The notes beneath the pieces are model-generated. The model was not told the origin of the DNA. It saw only the letters and a list, made by a program, of their open reading frames with translations, and did no database searches. Source: Clostridiales bacterium (GTDB lineage Bacteria; Bacillota; Clostridia; Lachnospirales; Lachnospiraceae). Taken from it: 14,682 bases of DNA. The stretch is taken from the NCBI GenBank assembly GCA_018369015.1, contig JAGZDD010000091.1, positions 1-14,682 of the forward strand, given 5' to 3'. The position numbers and the translations under genes are program-made. This document shows positions 1 through 7,003 of this stretch, piece by piece (positions within the stretch are counted from its first letter, which is position 1; each line of letters opens with the position of its first letter).

Positions 1-308
1 AGCAGGATACATACACAGGATACAATGGAGTAAAGCAGGGAGTTTCCAAAGAACACGGAAACATTACTCGTCGTCCATGCGGTGACATAGTTTTCCGGAT
101 GAAAATCACCGGAGAACAAGGAGGTAAATATCGTTCCCTTAAACATATCCTGGGTTGTGGAAAAGCTGGCTGCCAAAATCCAGAGCAGCATGACAAAGGT
201 AAATAATACCCAGAGGCAGAGGATGATATATCCGGGCAGCAGCTTTAATTCTTTTTTCCAGTTAATAGGCTCTTTTATTTTCTTTACTTTTACTTTTGTG
301 CCAGCCAT
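1..308 (-). CDS. Carbohydrate ABC transporter permease, MalG-type (N-terminal 102 residues, runs off the window)
   Basis: This is the second inner-membrane permease of a sugar ABC importer. The start ATG is at 308, with an AGGAG ribosome site at 318-322, and the frame is open to the window edge, so only about 102 residues are seen. The protein begins with a basic stretch (MAGTKVKVKK...), then one membrane segment at about residues 25-48, then the FSTTQDMFKG and NYVTAW...FFGNSLLYS stretch typical of the first periplasm-side loop and second helix of MalG-like permeases. The EAA loop that contacts the ATPase lies beyond the window. It starts 17 bases after the stop of the other permease, so the two are co-transcribed and should form a heterodimer. 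No ATPase gene is seen here; such importers often share a distant MsmK-type ATPase. Family assignment is firm; the substrate is inferred from neighbours. Confidence 0.9.
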   Translation of the reverse strand, partial: MAGTKVKVKKIKEPINWKKELKLLPGYIILCLWVLFTFVMLLWILAASFSTTQDMFKGTIFTSLFSGDFHPENYVTAWTTSNVSVFFGNSLLYSIVSCVCIL

Positions 309-325
309 ATATTCTCACTCCTCTC

Positions 326-1219
326 TTAATATTCCACATCTTCGTCTTTAACGAGCTTATTAAACACGAAAAATACGATAACAACACACAGCGCCAGTGT
401 CACGCCCACAGCGGCGCCGCGGCCGGCATCTGTTTCAACAACGCCCTTTGTACCAAAAACAATATCATACAAATAAACAACCGGAACAATCGTCGAACTT
501 TCTGTACTGACTGGTGAAAACATCTGTGACCAAAGGAAAAATGTGATCGTGTGAACGCTCCAGAAAGTAACGTTTGTTTTAATAACACTTTTTAAAAGAG
601 GCACCGTCAGATTGGTAAACTGTTGTATTTTATTGGCGCCATCAATCGTTGCCGCCTCGTACAGATCACCGGGAATACGCTCAATGCCGCTTAAAAAGAT
701 CAGCATATAATAGCCAACAGAACCAAACATAAAGGCGATCAGCATGGACCAGAACTTCATGTCCGATCCAAGCCAGTTGACGCCGTCCAAGCCGAAAAAT
801 TCTAACACTTCATTAAACAGGCCGACTCTCTGGTTAAATACGTACTGGATCCACATCGTCGCCAGGGCAACAGCACTGATAACATTGGGAAGGTAAATGA
901 CTGCTCTGAAAAATTTCTTAAAGCGGACACCGCTTGTAAGAATGACCGCCATCAAAAGAGATAGCGATAAAACAATAATCCCGCCCACAATCCAGATTAA
1001 AAACATATTGAGCATAGCCTGGCGCCATGACGCACTTTGGAACATTCCGATATAGTTTTGGAATCCGCAAAAGCTCCAATCGGAAAGGCTGGCCGTCACA
1101 CTTTCAACGCCAAAGAAACTCATAATGACTGTTCGTATTACCGGATATAAAAACATCAGGACAAATGTGATTATCGCCGGGGTCACGAAACAAACAATCA
1201 TTGATTTGCTTTTTTTCAT
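326..1219 (-). CDS. Carbohydrate ABC transporter permease, MalF-type
   Basis: A 297-residue inner-membrane permease of a sugar ABC importer. Membrane segments are visible at about residues 9-34, 72-95, 106-128, 157-178, 213-235 and 265-288, which is the usual six. The cytoplasmic EAA loop is clear at residues 188-207: E188-A-A, then D193-G194-A195, ending at P207. This is where the ATPase docks. Start: ATG at 1219 with GGAGGT at 1226-1231, six bases upstream. It sits between the solute-binding protein gene (120 bases upstream, with a hairpin between) and the second permease (17 bases downstream), the standard order for CUT1 importers. Substrate specificity cannot be read from the permease; the phosphorylase and sulfatase upstream suggest a Gal-HexNAc type disaccharide. 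Confidence 0.94.
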   Translation of the reverse strand: MKKSKSMIVCFVTPAIITFVLMFLYPVIRTVIMSFFGVESVTASLSDWSFCGFQNYIGMFQSASWRQAMLNMFLIWIVGGIIVLSLSLLMAVILTSGVRFKKFFRAVIYLPNVISAVALATMWIQYVFNQRVGLFNEVLEFFGLDGVNWLGSDMKFWSMLIAFMFGSVGYYMLIFLSGIERIPGDLYEAATIDGANKIQQFTNLTVPLLKSVIKTNVTFWSVHTITFFLWSQMFSPVSTESSTIVPVVYLYDIVFGTKGVVETDAGRGAAVGVTLALCVVIVFFVFNKLVKDEDVEY

Positions 1220-1243
1220 CTCCTGACCTCCATTCTATTTTAT

Positions 1244-1293
1244 AAAAGGTGACGCCGGCGGATTACTTTGCGAAATCACCGATGTCACCTTTT
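1244..1293 (-). promoter_or_regulatory. Intercistronic stem-loop between binding-protein and permease genes
   Basis: Perfect 10-base arms AAAAGGTGAC (1244-1253) and GTCACCTTTT (1284-1293) enclose 30 bases that can pair further (CGG..GATT against AATC..CCG). On the transcript it lies just after the binding-protein stop and before the permease ribosome site. It lacks a long clean U tract after the 3' arm, so it looks more like a 3'-end stabiliser or partial terminator than a full stop. Such elements usually let the binding protein be made in excess over the membrane subunits. The pairing is seen; the role is inferred. Confidence 0.6.
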
Positions 1294-1338
1294 TGTCAGG
1301 CTTTGTAAGCCCATAGATTCAACTCATTGCAAGGATAA

Positions 1339-2712
1339 TTAATATAAAGCATCCATAGCTGCAACAAAATCATCTGCTGTTTCATACTGGCCTTCAAATA
1401 ACTTAATGCATACATCCTTAATCATAGCCTGTAATTCAGCATTATCATTCAGACCCATATTCCATTCGTATGTACCTGTCATACCTTCAAACTTTGCCTG
1501 AGTGTCAGCAAGCATTGCCGGCCATTCATTTCTTGTATCTGCCGGAATTGTATTTGTCTGCTGGGCCATCTTCTGGTCATATTCACCGGAAACAATCATC
1601 ATAATTAAATCAAAGGCTTCCTGCTGATTCTCAGAATAGGATGGGATGGCAAATGCCTGGGCACCGACGTTAGCTACAGTGTTGGCATCCTTGCCGCCTT
1701 CAACAGATGGGTAATTAAACATTCCCCAATTAATGCCTGCACTTGTATTTGTTTCAATCTCATTGCAAACATAGGAAGCCATAACGATGGCTGCAACATT
1801 TAAAGTAAGACCCATCTGGTTCTCACTTTCCGGATATTCGCCGGGAGCGCCGCTTTCAAAATAGCCGGCGTTGATTGCGTCGATCATGTCTTGAGCTGCT
1901 TTTTTAGCACCTTCATTGGAAGACCAGCCGCCCTCTTTTACTAATTCCTTAACTGCATCCTGGCCGATATATCTTGCAAGCTGGTAACCGTACATATACA
2001 TTGCGTATGCGCTGTCCAGTGCCAGCGGTTCAATCCCTGCGTCAACTAACTTCTGGCAGGCATCCATAAATTCATCCCATGTCTGAGGCTCTTCACTAAT
2101 TCCGGCCTGTTCAAACAGATCCTTATTATAGAAAACGCCGGATGTATATGGCTGATAGTAAATTGCCTTAAGGCTGCCAGCCCAACTGCGAACCTGGTCT
2201 GTCAAGACTGAATTGGAAAAATCCGCGTAGCCTGCTGCGGTTGCCATGTCTTCAAGATCCGCCTCAAAGTCAACATACTGGGTAGATACACGCTGGAAAT
2301 CATCATCAAACAGATCAATCTTTGTTCCGGACTCAAGAGCTGTCTTAATAATCTTATTAATATCACGGCCCTTCCACTCTACTTTTACTGTGTTGCCTGT
2401 CTTTGCTTCATAAGCGTCAATGGCTTCCTGAATCACAAGTGCCTGAGGCTCCTGGCTTGTCCACATGGACCAATAAACAAGTTCCTTGCCTCCGCCGGAA
2501 GCTGCGGCGTCATCGCCAGCCGCCGTACTTTCTGCACCTGCTGTATCGCCGGCTGCTGCGGAATCGCCCGAAGCCGCAGACTCTGCTGTTCCTGTATCAG
2601 CGGCGCCTCCCGTGTTTGCTGTGCCAGATCCACTATTGCTACCGCAGGCTGTGAGCATAGATGCTACCATAGCTGTACAAACAATACCACTTACAAGTCT
2701 TTTTAATTTCAT
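1339..2712 (-). CDS. Sugar ABC transporter solute-binding lipoprotein (family 1)
   Basis: A 457-residue extracellular binding lipoprotein that captures the sugar and hands it to the two permeases encoded downstream. The start is placed at ATG 2712, where a perfect AAGGAGGT (2718-2725) sits five bases upstream. A longer frame from 2751 exists but would put thirteen residues ahead of the signal peptide with no ribosome site. Signal peptide residues 1-22 end in a lipobox, L20-T-A-C23, so C23 should be lipidated. Residues 24-75 are a low-complexity Gly/Ala/Ser/Thr/Asp tether. The folded domain starts near residue 77 (KELVYWSMWTSQEP) and contains typical SBP-family-1 features, including the FNYPSVEGG and AFAIPSYSENQQEAFDLI segments near the hinge. 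It probably heads the transport operon. The ligand is not deducible from sequence; a Gal-beta-1,3-HexNAc unit is inferred from the GH112 gene nearby. Confidence 0.93.
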   Translation of the reverse strand: MKLKRLVSGIVCTAMVASMLTACGSNSGSGTANTGGAADTGTAESAASGDSAAAGDTAGAESTAAGDDAAASGGGKELVYWSMWTSQEPQALVIQEAIDAYEAKTGNTVKVEWKGRDINKIIKTALESGTKIDLFDDDFQRVSTQYVDFEADLEDMATAAGYADFSNSVLTDQVRSWAGSLKAIYYQPYTSGVFYNKDLFEQAGISEEPQTWDEFMDACQKLVDAGIEPLALDSAYAMYMYGYQLARYIGQDAVKELVKEGGWSSNEGAKKAAQDMIDAINAGYFESGAPGEYPESENQMGLTLNVAAIVMASYVCNEIETNTSAGINWGMFNYPSVEGGKDANTVANVGAQAFAIPSYSENQQEAFDLIMMIVSGEYDQKMAQQTNTIPADTRNEWPAMLADTQAKFEGMTGTYEWNMGLNDNAELQAMIKDVCIKLFEGQYETADDFVAAMDALY

Positions 2713-2834
2713 ATTATACCTCCTTGTTATTTGGACATCTTGTCGTTTCATTCTGCCCTTCGATGACTATATATTATCACCTTTGCACATGAACTTATTT
2801 ACACAAAAAGATGGTTTATTTGCACTTTTTACCA

Positions 2835-2864
2835 TTTATACAACTTGCATGGATTTTTGTGCAA
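2835..2864 (-). promoter_or_regulatory. Candidate sigma-A promoter of the ABC transporter operon
   Basis: Reading the minus strand, TTGCAC (2859-2864) is followed after 18 bases by TATAAA (2835-2840), five of six matches to the -10 consensus. Transcription would start about 120 bases before the binding-protein start. The -35 lies inside one of the GCACAA-type motifs, so a bound regulator could block or recruit polymerase. A second, weaker AT-rich candidate (TATAGT) lies nearer the gene at about 2768-2775. Confidence 0.45.
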
Positions 2865-2887
2865 ATTTTGTGGATAATATGCACAAT
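2857..2887. promoter_or_regulatory. Candidate operator: TTGTGC-N18-GCACAA with flanking TTTGCAC copies
   Basis: TTGTGC at 2857-2862 faces GCACAAT at 2881-2887 with 18 bases between. Further TTTGCAC copies lie at 2782-2788 and 2819-2825, on the same strand and 37 bases apart. The 11-mer AATTTGCACAA (minus strand, 2857-2867) recurs exactly upstream of the phosphorylase gene (6819-6829), and the same GCACAAT half-site forms a perfect palindrome upstream of the regulator (8871-8888). The repeats are seen; binding by the nearby regulator is inference. Confidence 0.4.
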
Positions 2888-2916
2888 ATTTTTGTACAAT
2901 CCGCCATTTCAGCCGC

Positions 2917-2986
2917 AAAAAGAAAAAGGGCTTTGAACCCATTTACCGTCATTTTGACAATGAAACAGACTCAAGCCTTTCTTTTT
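2917..2986 (-). terminator. Probable terminator hairpin downstream of the sulfatase gene
   Basis: On the minus strand, AAAAAGAAAGGCTTGA (2986-2971) can pair with TCAAAGCCCTTTTTCTTTTT (2936-2917) with small bulges. The enclosed bases can form an inner helix (ATTGTCA against TGACGGT). The 3' arm is T-rich, as in an intrinsic terminator, and the position fits the end of the phosphorylase-sulfatase transcript. The stem is long and imperfect, so efficiency is uncertain. Confidence 0.45.
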
Positions 2987-2988
2987 AT

Positions 2989-3095
2989 GTAACAGTTCAG
3001 CCCGCGCCATTCGCAAAGCCGCGCTAACGCACTTTCCGCCGCTTCGCGGCTGCCTTTGCTCATAACCTGGCACTCCCGTCTGGCTGAACTGTTAC
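2989..3095. repeat. Palindromic intergenic element with 14-base terminal inverted repeats
   Basis: GTAACAGTTCAGCC (2989-3002) and GGCTGAACTGTTAC (3082-3095) are perfect inverted copies separated by 79 bases. The interior is much more GC-rich than its AT-rich surroundings and includes a small perfect hairpin, GCCGC-TTC-GCGGC, at about 3039-3051. There is no open reading frame. The form fits a short interspersed palindromic repeat (REP/MITE-like) inserted after the sulfatase gene. Copy number in the genome is unknown from one window. Confidence 0.6.
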
Positions 3096-3123
3096 CTTTT
3101 TATTATTTAATTTTTCAAAAATC

Positions 3124-4581
3124 TTACTTTTTAACAGGATGTTCAAGAACACAGGCCGGCGTCCTCCCCGTCATCAGGCGGTACCCATCGGTGTAGCCTT
3201 CCTCCCTCCCGGTCAAGGCCTGAATTAAAAGATTTCTCAAGTATGCAATACGCTCCTTGCAGTCAGGGTCGCCAATTTTATTGTTAAGCTCCCTGGGATC
3301 TGTACTCAAATCAAAATACTGTTCTTCCCCTGTCTGGGAAAACCAGATATACTTATCCGTTTTGGTCACAATCCAATGGTTGGACTTGTCACCAAAACTG
3401 TGTTCTCCATGGAGCCAGTCGCGAAGCGTCTTATCTGTTTCCCTCACAAGGGGCAGCATACTGCTTCCATCGACCGACTCCGGCACCGGCACGCCAGCCA
3501 TCTCAAGCACGGTTGGCATAACGTCCCGAAGCTCCACAACGCTGTGGCACACCTGGGGGCCGCCGTCCTTTGACAGCGCAGCCTTCCCGGAAATGATCAT
3601 CGGAATATGGGCGCTTCCCTCATAAGGCATAGCCTTGCGGAATAAATGGTGGTCGCACAGCTCCTCCCCATGGTCAGAGGTAAACAGAATAATCGAATCA
3701 TCATAGCATTTATCATCCACCAATGCCTGGATAAATCGGCCGATCTGATGATCCAAATGAGTAATACATGCATAATAGCCCACCATCGCCTGGCGGATCA
3801 GTTCAGGGTCCTTAGGCCCCGTTGCAGAATCAAAAATCCTTCCGCATCTTTCTAACGCCTCACTGCTCTCCCAGCCGCCAACGGCAGGGGCACGCAGCTC
3901 CATAGAATTGTACAGATCAAAATAATACTTCGGAGCATCAAAGGGCGGATGGGGACGTAAGTAGGATACCATAAGGAAAAATGGCTGCGACCGGTCGCGG
4001 CGGCGCAAAAAGTCAATGGCGCGGCCCGTCACCCAGTTGGTCGGGTGAGTATTTTCCTCATACATCCACGGCCGGGCAACCCAGCTATTGCACTCCATGC
4101 CGGTATCAATCACATCGGCGTCTATACCCTTTTCATTTTTGAGCCAGTGCATATAATCATCAGCATTTTTCTGAGACTCGTACCATGGCACATCGCTGTA
4201 ACGGTAATAATGGAGATAGCCGTCATGCAGCTCCACATGGTCAAAGCCAAGATAATTGCGCAATGGATGGACATGCATCTTACCTATGCACTGGGTATAG
4301 TAGCCATGGCTTTTCAGCTCCCCTGCCATTGTATGGGGATAATCCCAGTCCACGCCGTCAGCATAGCCCACGCGGCCGTGGCGCTCCTGGCTCATCCCCG
4401 TGTGGAGGGCGGCCCGGGCAGGTATACAGGTGGGGCAGGAACTATATGCCCTGTCAAACAACGTTCCTCTGGATGCCAAAGTGTCCAAAAACGGCGTCTT
4501 GACATCCGGGTGCCCCATACAGCCCAGACAGTCTCCCCGGAGCTGGTCAGTCATTATGAGAATAATGTTTTTTGGTTTCAT
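3124..4581 (-). CDS. Cysteine-type sulfatase, predicted cytoplasmic
   Basis: A 485-residue alkaline-phosphatase-superfamily sulfatase that hydrolyses sulfate esters. The signature C52-I-P-A-R56 holds the cysteine to be oxidised to formylglycine; in anaerobes this needs a radical-SAM maturase (anSME), not present in this window. Metal and active-site residues are in place: D12 in the N-terminal IMTDQLRGD strand, K101/H103 in GKMH, H211 in RPHPP, D303-H304 in TSDHG and K316. The N-terminus begins directly with the first beta strand and has no signal peptide or lipobox, so it should act inside the cell, unlike most mucin sulfatases. Its ATG (4581) overlaps the phosphorylase TGA as ATGA, with only a weak upstream ribosome site (GGAAA), which points to translational coupling. 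A substrate such as a 6-sulfo or 3-sulfo Gal-HexNAc sugar is inferred from context; choline sulfate or an aryl sulfate cannot be excluded from sequence. Confidence 0.9.
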   Translation of the reverse strand: MKPKNIILIMTDQLRGDCLGCMGHPDVKTPFLDTLASRGTLFDRAYSSCPTCIPARAALHTGMSQERHGRVGYADGVDWDYPHTMAGELKSHGYYTQCIGKMHVHPLRNYLGFDHVELHDGYLHYYRYSDVPWYESQKNADDYMHWLKNEKGIDADVIDTGMECNSWVARPWMYEENTHPTNWVTGRAIDFLRRRDRSQPFFLMVSYLRPHPPFDAPKYYFDLYNSMELRAPAVGGWESSEALERCGRIFDSATGPKDPELIRQAMVGYYACITHLDHQIGRFIQALVDDKCYDDSIILFTSDHGEELCDHHLFRKAMPYEGSAHIPMIISGKAALSKDGGPQVCHSVVELRDVMPTVLEMAGVPVPESVDGSSMLPLVRETDKTLRDWLHGEHSFGDKSNHWIVTKTDKYIWFSQTGEEQYFDLSTDPRELNNKIGDPDCKERIAYLRNLLIQALTGREEGYTDGYRLMTGRTPACVLEHPVKK

Positions 4582-6740
4582 ATATTTTTCCAGACAATCT
4601 GACAGGGTTCAAGCGTATATTCGCAGCCGCAGCCTTCGCCGTCATAAACCATTGTTTTCTGTACTTCATTGGAATTGTTTACAATAGCGTACTTTCCGGC
4701 ATCCGGGTAGGCATGGACTTCGCACAGAAGGTTATCGGCGTTCCAAACATTATAAGTATCTTCCTTACCTGCGGCATAGAACATAGAGCGCATTAAAAGC
4801 CTTGTGTTTTCATAGCTGTATGGCAGGCCGGCAATATATACGCCTCTGCCCTTTCCAAAACTGTGGGCCGCAATATGTACCTCATGGTTGGAATACTCAA
4901 TAATCTCCGTATCTTTGTCAAGGGCGTAAACATTTTTCATGCCTTCGCCAAAATCAAAGGCTGCTGTACGGTCTGCTGTGATAAAGTGGTCCGGGATCAC
5001 ATCTTTAAAATACTTGTCTGTGGATAATGTAAAGCCCAGCTCCTTATCAACACCTAAAATATCGGCAAGCTGGAAGAACCGTCCGCCGTGGTGATAAGCG
5101 CTTGGTTCCCCGACGCCCACAAAGCCGCCGCCGTTATAAACCCACTCGCGGATCATCGTCACAAGACGTTCATTTGCCCAGGCTTCCCCGCCGGAAAATG
5201 CCGTCATCGCGTCACCGGCATTAATAATCACATCAATATCCGCCGGAATACCATTTTCCAAAATATCATCAAAGCTGATAAAGGATACATCCACACTGGC
5301 ACCGCTTAAGGATTCCAGAATACCAAAATAGGAATAGGTCTGCTTATACCAGAGGGCATGGGCAACCATGTAGGACTGCCAGGAACGCAGCTTTCCCCAG
5401 GAATTTAAAATAGCAACCTTAAGGCCGCAGTATGGCTTCACATCTTTAATATTGTCATAAAGCTCTCTAAATTCATCGGTCACTTTTTCAATATAATCCA
5501 CAAATTTAGGGAATTTATAAGCAAGGCTTAAGTAGCCGCCGTAGCCGATACGGTCCACAGGCTTGCGCATAATCGCCCGGCGGGCGCACAGCCAGTTATC
5601 GATCGCCTCAATACACGGATCATTGCCCTCATAAAAGGTGTCCGGGAAAAAGTAAGGCAGAAAACGGCCCTCCGTATACTTCACCCCAGGTATGTCTGAA
5701 ATCAGACGCAGAGTGGCGCCGCCGCCCACAGAACCAACAACAGCGTCCAGACCGATCTCACTAAAATACTTTCCGTAAGGCTCTGTTCCAATCCAGTTGT
5801 CGCCCAAAAACATCATGGCTTCCCGTCCGGCCTCATGGACAATATCTACAAGCTCCTTCGCTTTTTTAGCAACAAAGCGCTGGATAAAATCAATATAATC
5901 CAGATAATGCTTTGTCGGTACCCGGAAGGTGGAGTTGTAATAGCCGTTGTCCACAATGTCCTCCGGCCGCAGCGCGTAGCCGTACTCAGCTTCAAATTCC
6001 TCCAGAGCTTTCACAGATACGGTCGCTCCATAACCAAACCAGTCAACAAATTTCTCTTTGGCATTGTCGTTGAATACAAGAGTAAAATGGTAGAAAAATG
6101 TTGTAAAGCGGACAACATCCACTTCAGGATTATCCTTAAGCCACTGTACAAGGTAATCCTTTGCAAACTGGCCCGAAGCACTCTGGCGCACATCGAATGG
6201 AATCTCATGGGGTTTATCTCCCCAGTTGTTTGTAATATGGTTATACATCTGCGTGGGATCCCAGATCGCATACACAAGGAAGGAAACTGTATATTCATGG
6301 AAAGGCTTTGTGTTGTTTATGACAACGAGGTGCTGCTCCTGATCTACCGTCCAGTCATGGACAGGAACAACATCGCCAGTCGTCCGGTCAATGACTTCCC
6401 ACCACCGGGCCGGGTCATGGATATAATCGGGAATGACCTGCTCCTTGTAGTAGCCTTCCATAAATGCAATGGACAAGCTTATTCCCTCAGCCATATTATG
6501 GCGGGACATAAGGTACATCTGCTGGCACTCATCCATATGCCTGGCTGCAAATTCGTTGTGCCCTCTGGCAACAAAATAGGTCGTATAGATTTTTGCGTCC
6601 AAAGACTTGATGTCGTCATCAAGCTTTGTTCCATCGCTGTCTCTGAGGGCATCCGCCCCCCAGCGCTCTAACATCTCTTTTGTTTGCTCAAGGAAATTAG
6701 ACTCACTTGGCAAAGTTACTCTGCCTTTTGTCTTAGACAT
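4578..6740 (-). CDS. 1,3-beta-galactosyl-N-acetylhexosamine phosphorylase (GH112; galacto-N-biose/lacto-N-biose phosphorylase)
   Basis: A 720-residue cytoplasmic enzyme that splits Gal-beta-1,3-GlcNAc or Gal-beta-1,3-GalNAc with phosphate, giving alpha-galactose-1-phosphate and the free N-acetylhexosamine. Recognised by the GH112 N-terminus (GRVTLPSESNFLEQTKEM, then WGADALRDSDGT near residues 27-38), the HDW and WDP segments, and FLGDNWIGTEPYG at residues 311-323. D314 there corresponds, by recollection of the family, to the general acid of the bifidobacterial enzyme. Layout: a barrel domain to about residue 430, a glutamine-amidotransferase-like alpha/beta domain (about 440-660), and a small C-terminal beta domain. 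Length fits the family (about 715-755). Start: ATG 6740 with AGGAGG at 6749-6754. It is the first gene of its transcript and overlaps the sulfatase by four bases. Preference for GlcNAc or GalNAc cannot be read from the sequence. The downstream NahK kinase and GalT are not in the window, but GalE is. Confidence 0.95.
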   Translation of the reverse strand: MSKTKGRVTLPSESNFLEQTKEMLERWGADALRDSDGTKLDDDIKSLDAKIYTTYFVARGHNEFAARHMDECQQMYLMSRHNMAEGISLSIAFMEGYYKEQVIPDYIHDPARWWEVIDRTTGDVVPVHDWTVDQEQHLVVINNTKPFHEYTVSFLVYAIWDPTQMYNHITNNWGDKPHEIPFDVRQSASGQFAKDYLVQWLKDNPEVDVVRFTTFFYHFTLVFNDNAKEKFVDWFGYGATVSVKALEEFEAEYGYALRPEDIVDNGYYNSTFRVPTKHYLDYIDFIQRFVAKKAKELVDIVHEAGREAMMFLGDNWIGTEPYGKYFSEIGLDAVVGSVGGGATLRLISDIPGVKYTEGRFLPYFFPDTFYEGNDPCIEAIDNWLCARRAIMRKPVDRIGYGGYLSLAYKFPKFVDYIEKVTDEFRELYDNIKDVKPYCGLKVAILNSWGKLRSWQSYMVAHALWYKQTYSYFGILESLSGASVDVSFISFDDILENGIPADIDVIINAGDAMTAFSGGEAWANERLVTMIREWVYNGGGFVGVGEPSAYHHGGRFFQLADILGVDKELGFTLSTDKYFKDVIPDHFITADRTAAFDFGEGMKNVYALDKDTEIIEYSNHEVHIAAHSFGKGRGVYIAGLPYSYENTRLLMRSMFYAAGKEDTYNVWNADNLLCEVHAYPDAGKYAIVNNSNEVQKTMVYDGEGCGCEYTLEPCQIVWKNI

Positions 6741-6771
6741 TTAAACCGCCTCCTATTTCTTTGTTAATTCA

Positions 6772-6800
6772 AGTATATCTGATAAATTCTTTGGCGACAA
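6772..6800 (-). promoter_or_regulatory. Candidate sigma-A promoter of the phosphorylase-sulfatase operon
   Basis: Reading the minus strand, TTGTCG (6795-6800) is followed after exactly 17 bases by TATACT (6772-6777), four and five matches to consensus. Transcription would start about 25 bases before the phosphorylase start, leaving a short leader with the AGGAGG site. The shared AATTTGCACAA motif lies about 20 bases upstream of the -35, where an activator could bind. Confidence 0.55.
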
Positions 6801-6818
6801 TAGCATTATTCTCCGTTT

Positions 6819-6830
6819 AATTTGCACAAT
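6819..6830. promoter_or_regulatory. Candidate operator half-site AATTTGCACAAT upstream of the phosphorylase gene
   Basis: The 11-mer AATTTGCACAA (6819-6829) is identical to one in the transporter promoter region (2857-2867, opposite orientation). Its GCACAAT core (6824-6830) matches both arms of the palindrome at 8871-8888. It lies in the 263-base divergent region between the phosphorylase and CBM9-like genes and so could serve both. The role is inferred from recurrence only. Confidence 0.4.
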
Positions 6831-7003
6831 CAATCTTCTTTCATTTGTAACTATTGCCATTTTTTTGTTTTTGGAGTACAGTTAAATTAGCAGATTATCC
6901 AAGACTTATACATGCTTTCATCGGTACACGCAGCAACCTAATCATTGATTTGCCTTGCAGCGGCCCCTGGCTTTGCAGGGCATCGACAAAGGATGGTGGT
7001 TTT

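Larger units (their letters stand above)
2713..3123. other. 411-base intergenic region between sulfatase and binding-protein genes
   Basis: No credible gene is seen; the frames crossing it are shadows with no ribosome site. It contains, from right to left on the transcribed minus strand: an AT-rich stretch after the sulfatase stop, a palindromic element (2989-3095), a long hairpin with a T-rich tail (2917-2986), repeated GCACAAT/TTTGCAC motifs (2782-2887), a candidate promoter (2835-2864) and the binding-protein ribosome site (2718-2725). This arrangement separates the phosphorylase-sulfatase unit from the transporter unit. Confidence 0.7.

Noticed and set aside
2713..2751. N-terminal extension of the binding lipoprotein (MKRQDVQITRRYN)
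   Set aside because: It would precede a complete lipoprotein signal peptide and overlap the perfect AAGGAGGT site used by ATG 2712.
2486..2992. 168-residue plus-strand open frame rich in Pro/Ala/Ser
   Set aside because: It lies opposite the low-complexity Gly/Ala/Thr tether of the binding lipoprotein and crosses its promoter; there is no ribosome site and the composition is a mirror of the tether codons.
5835..6671. 278-residue plus-strand open frame
   Set aside because: Fully antisense to the GH112 gene, whose reading is strongly supported; no ribosome site and no recognisable family.
6854..7003. N-terminal extension of the CBM9-like protein
   Set aside because: The extra fifty residues have no ribosome site and no match to the family pattern, while ATG 7004 has a purine-rich site just upstream. 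A small hairpin (CCCTG/CAGGG, 6965-6980) in this leader was noted but is too short to claim.
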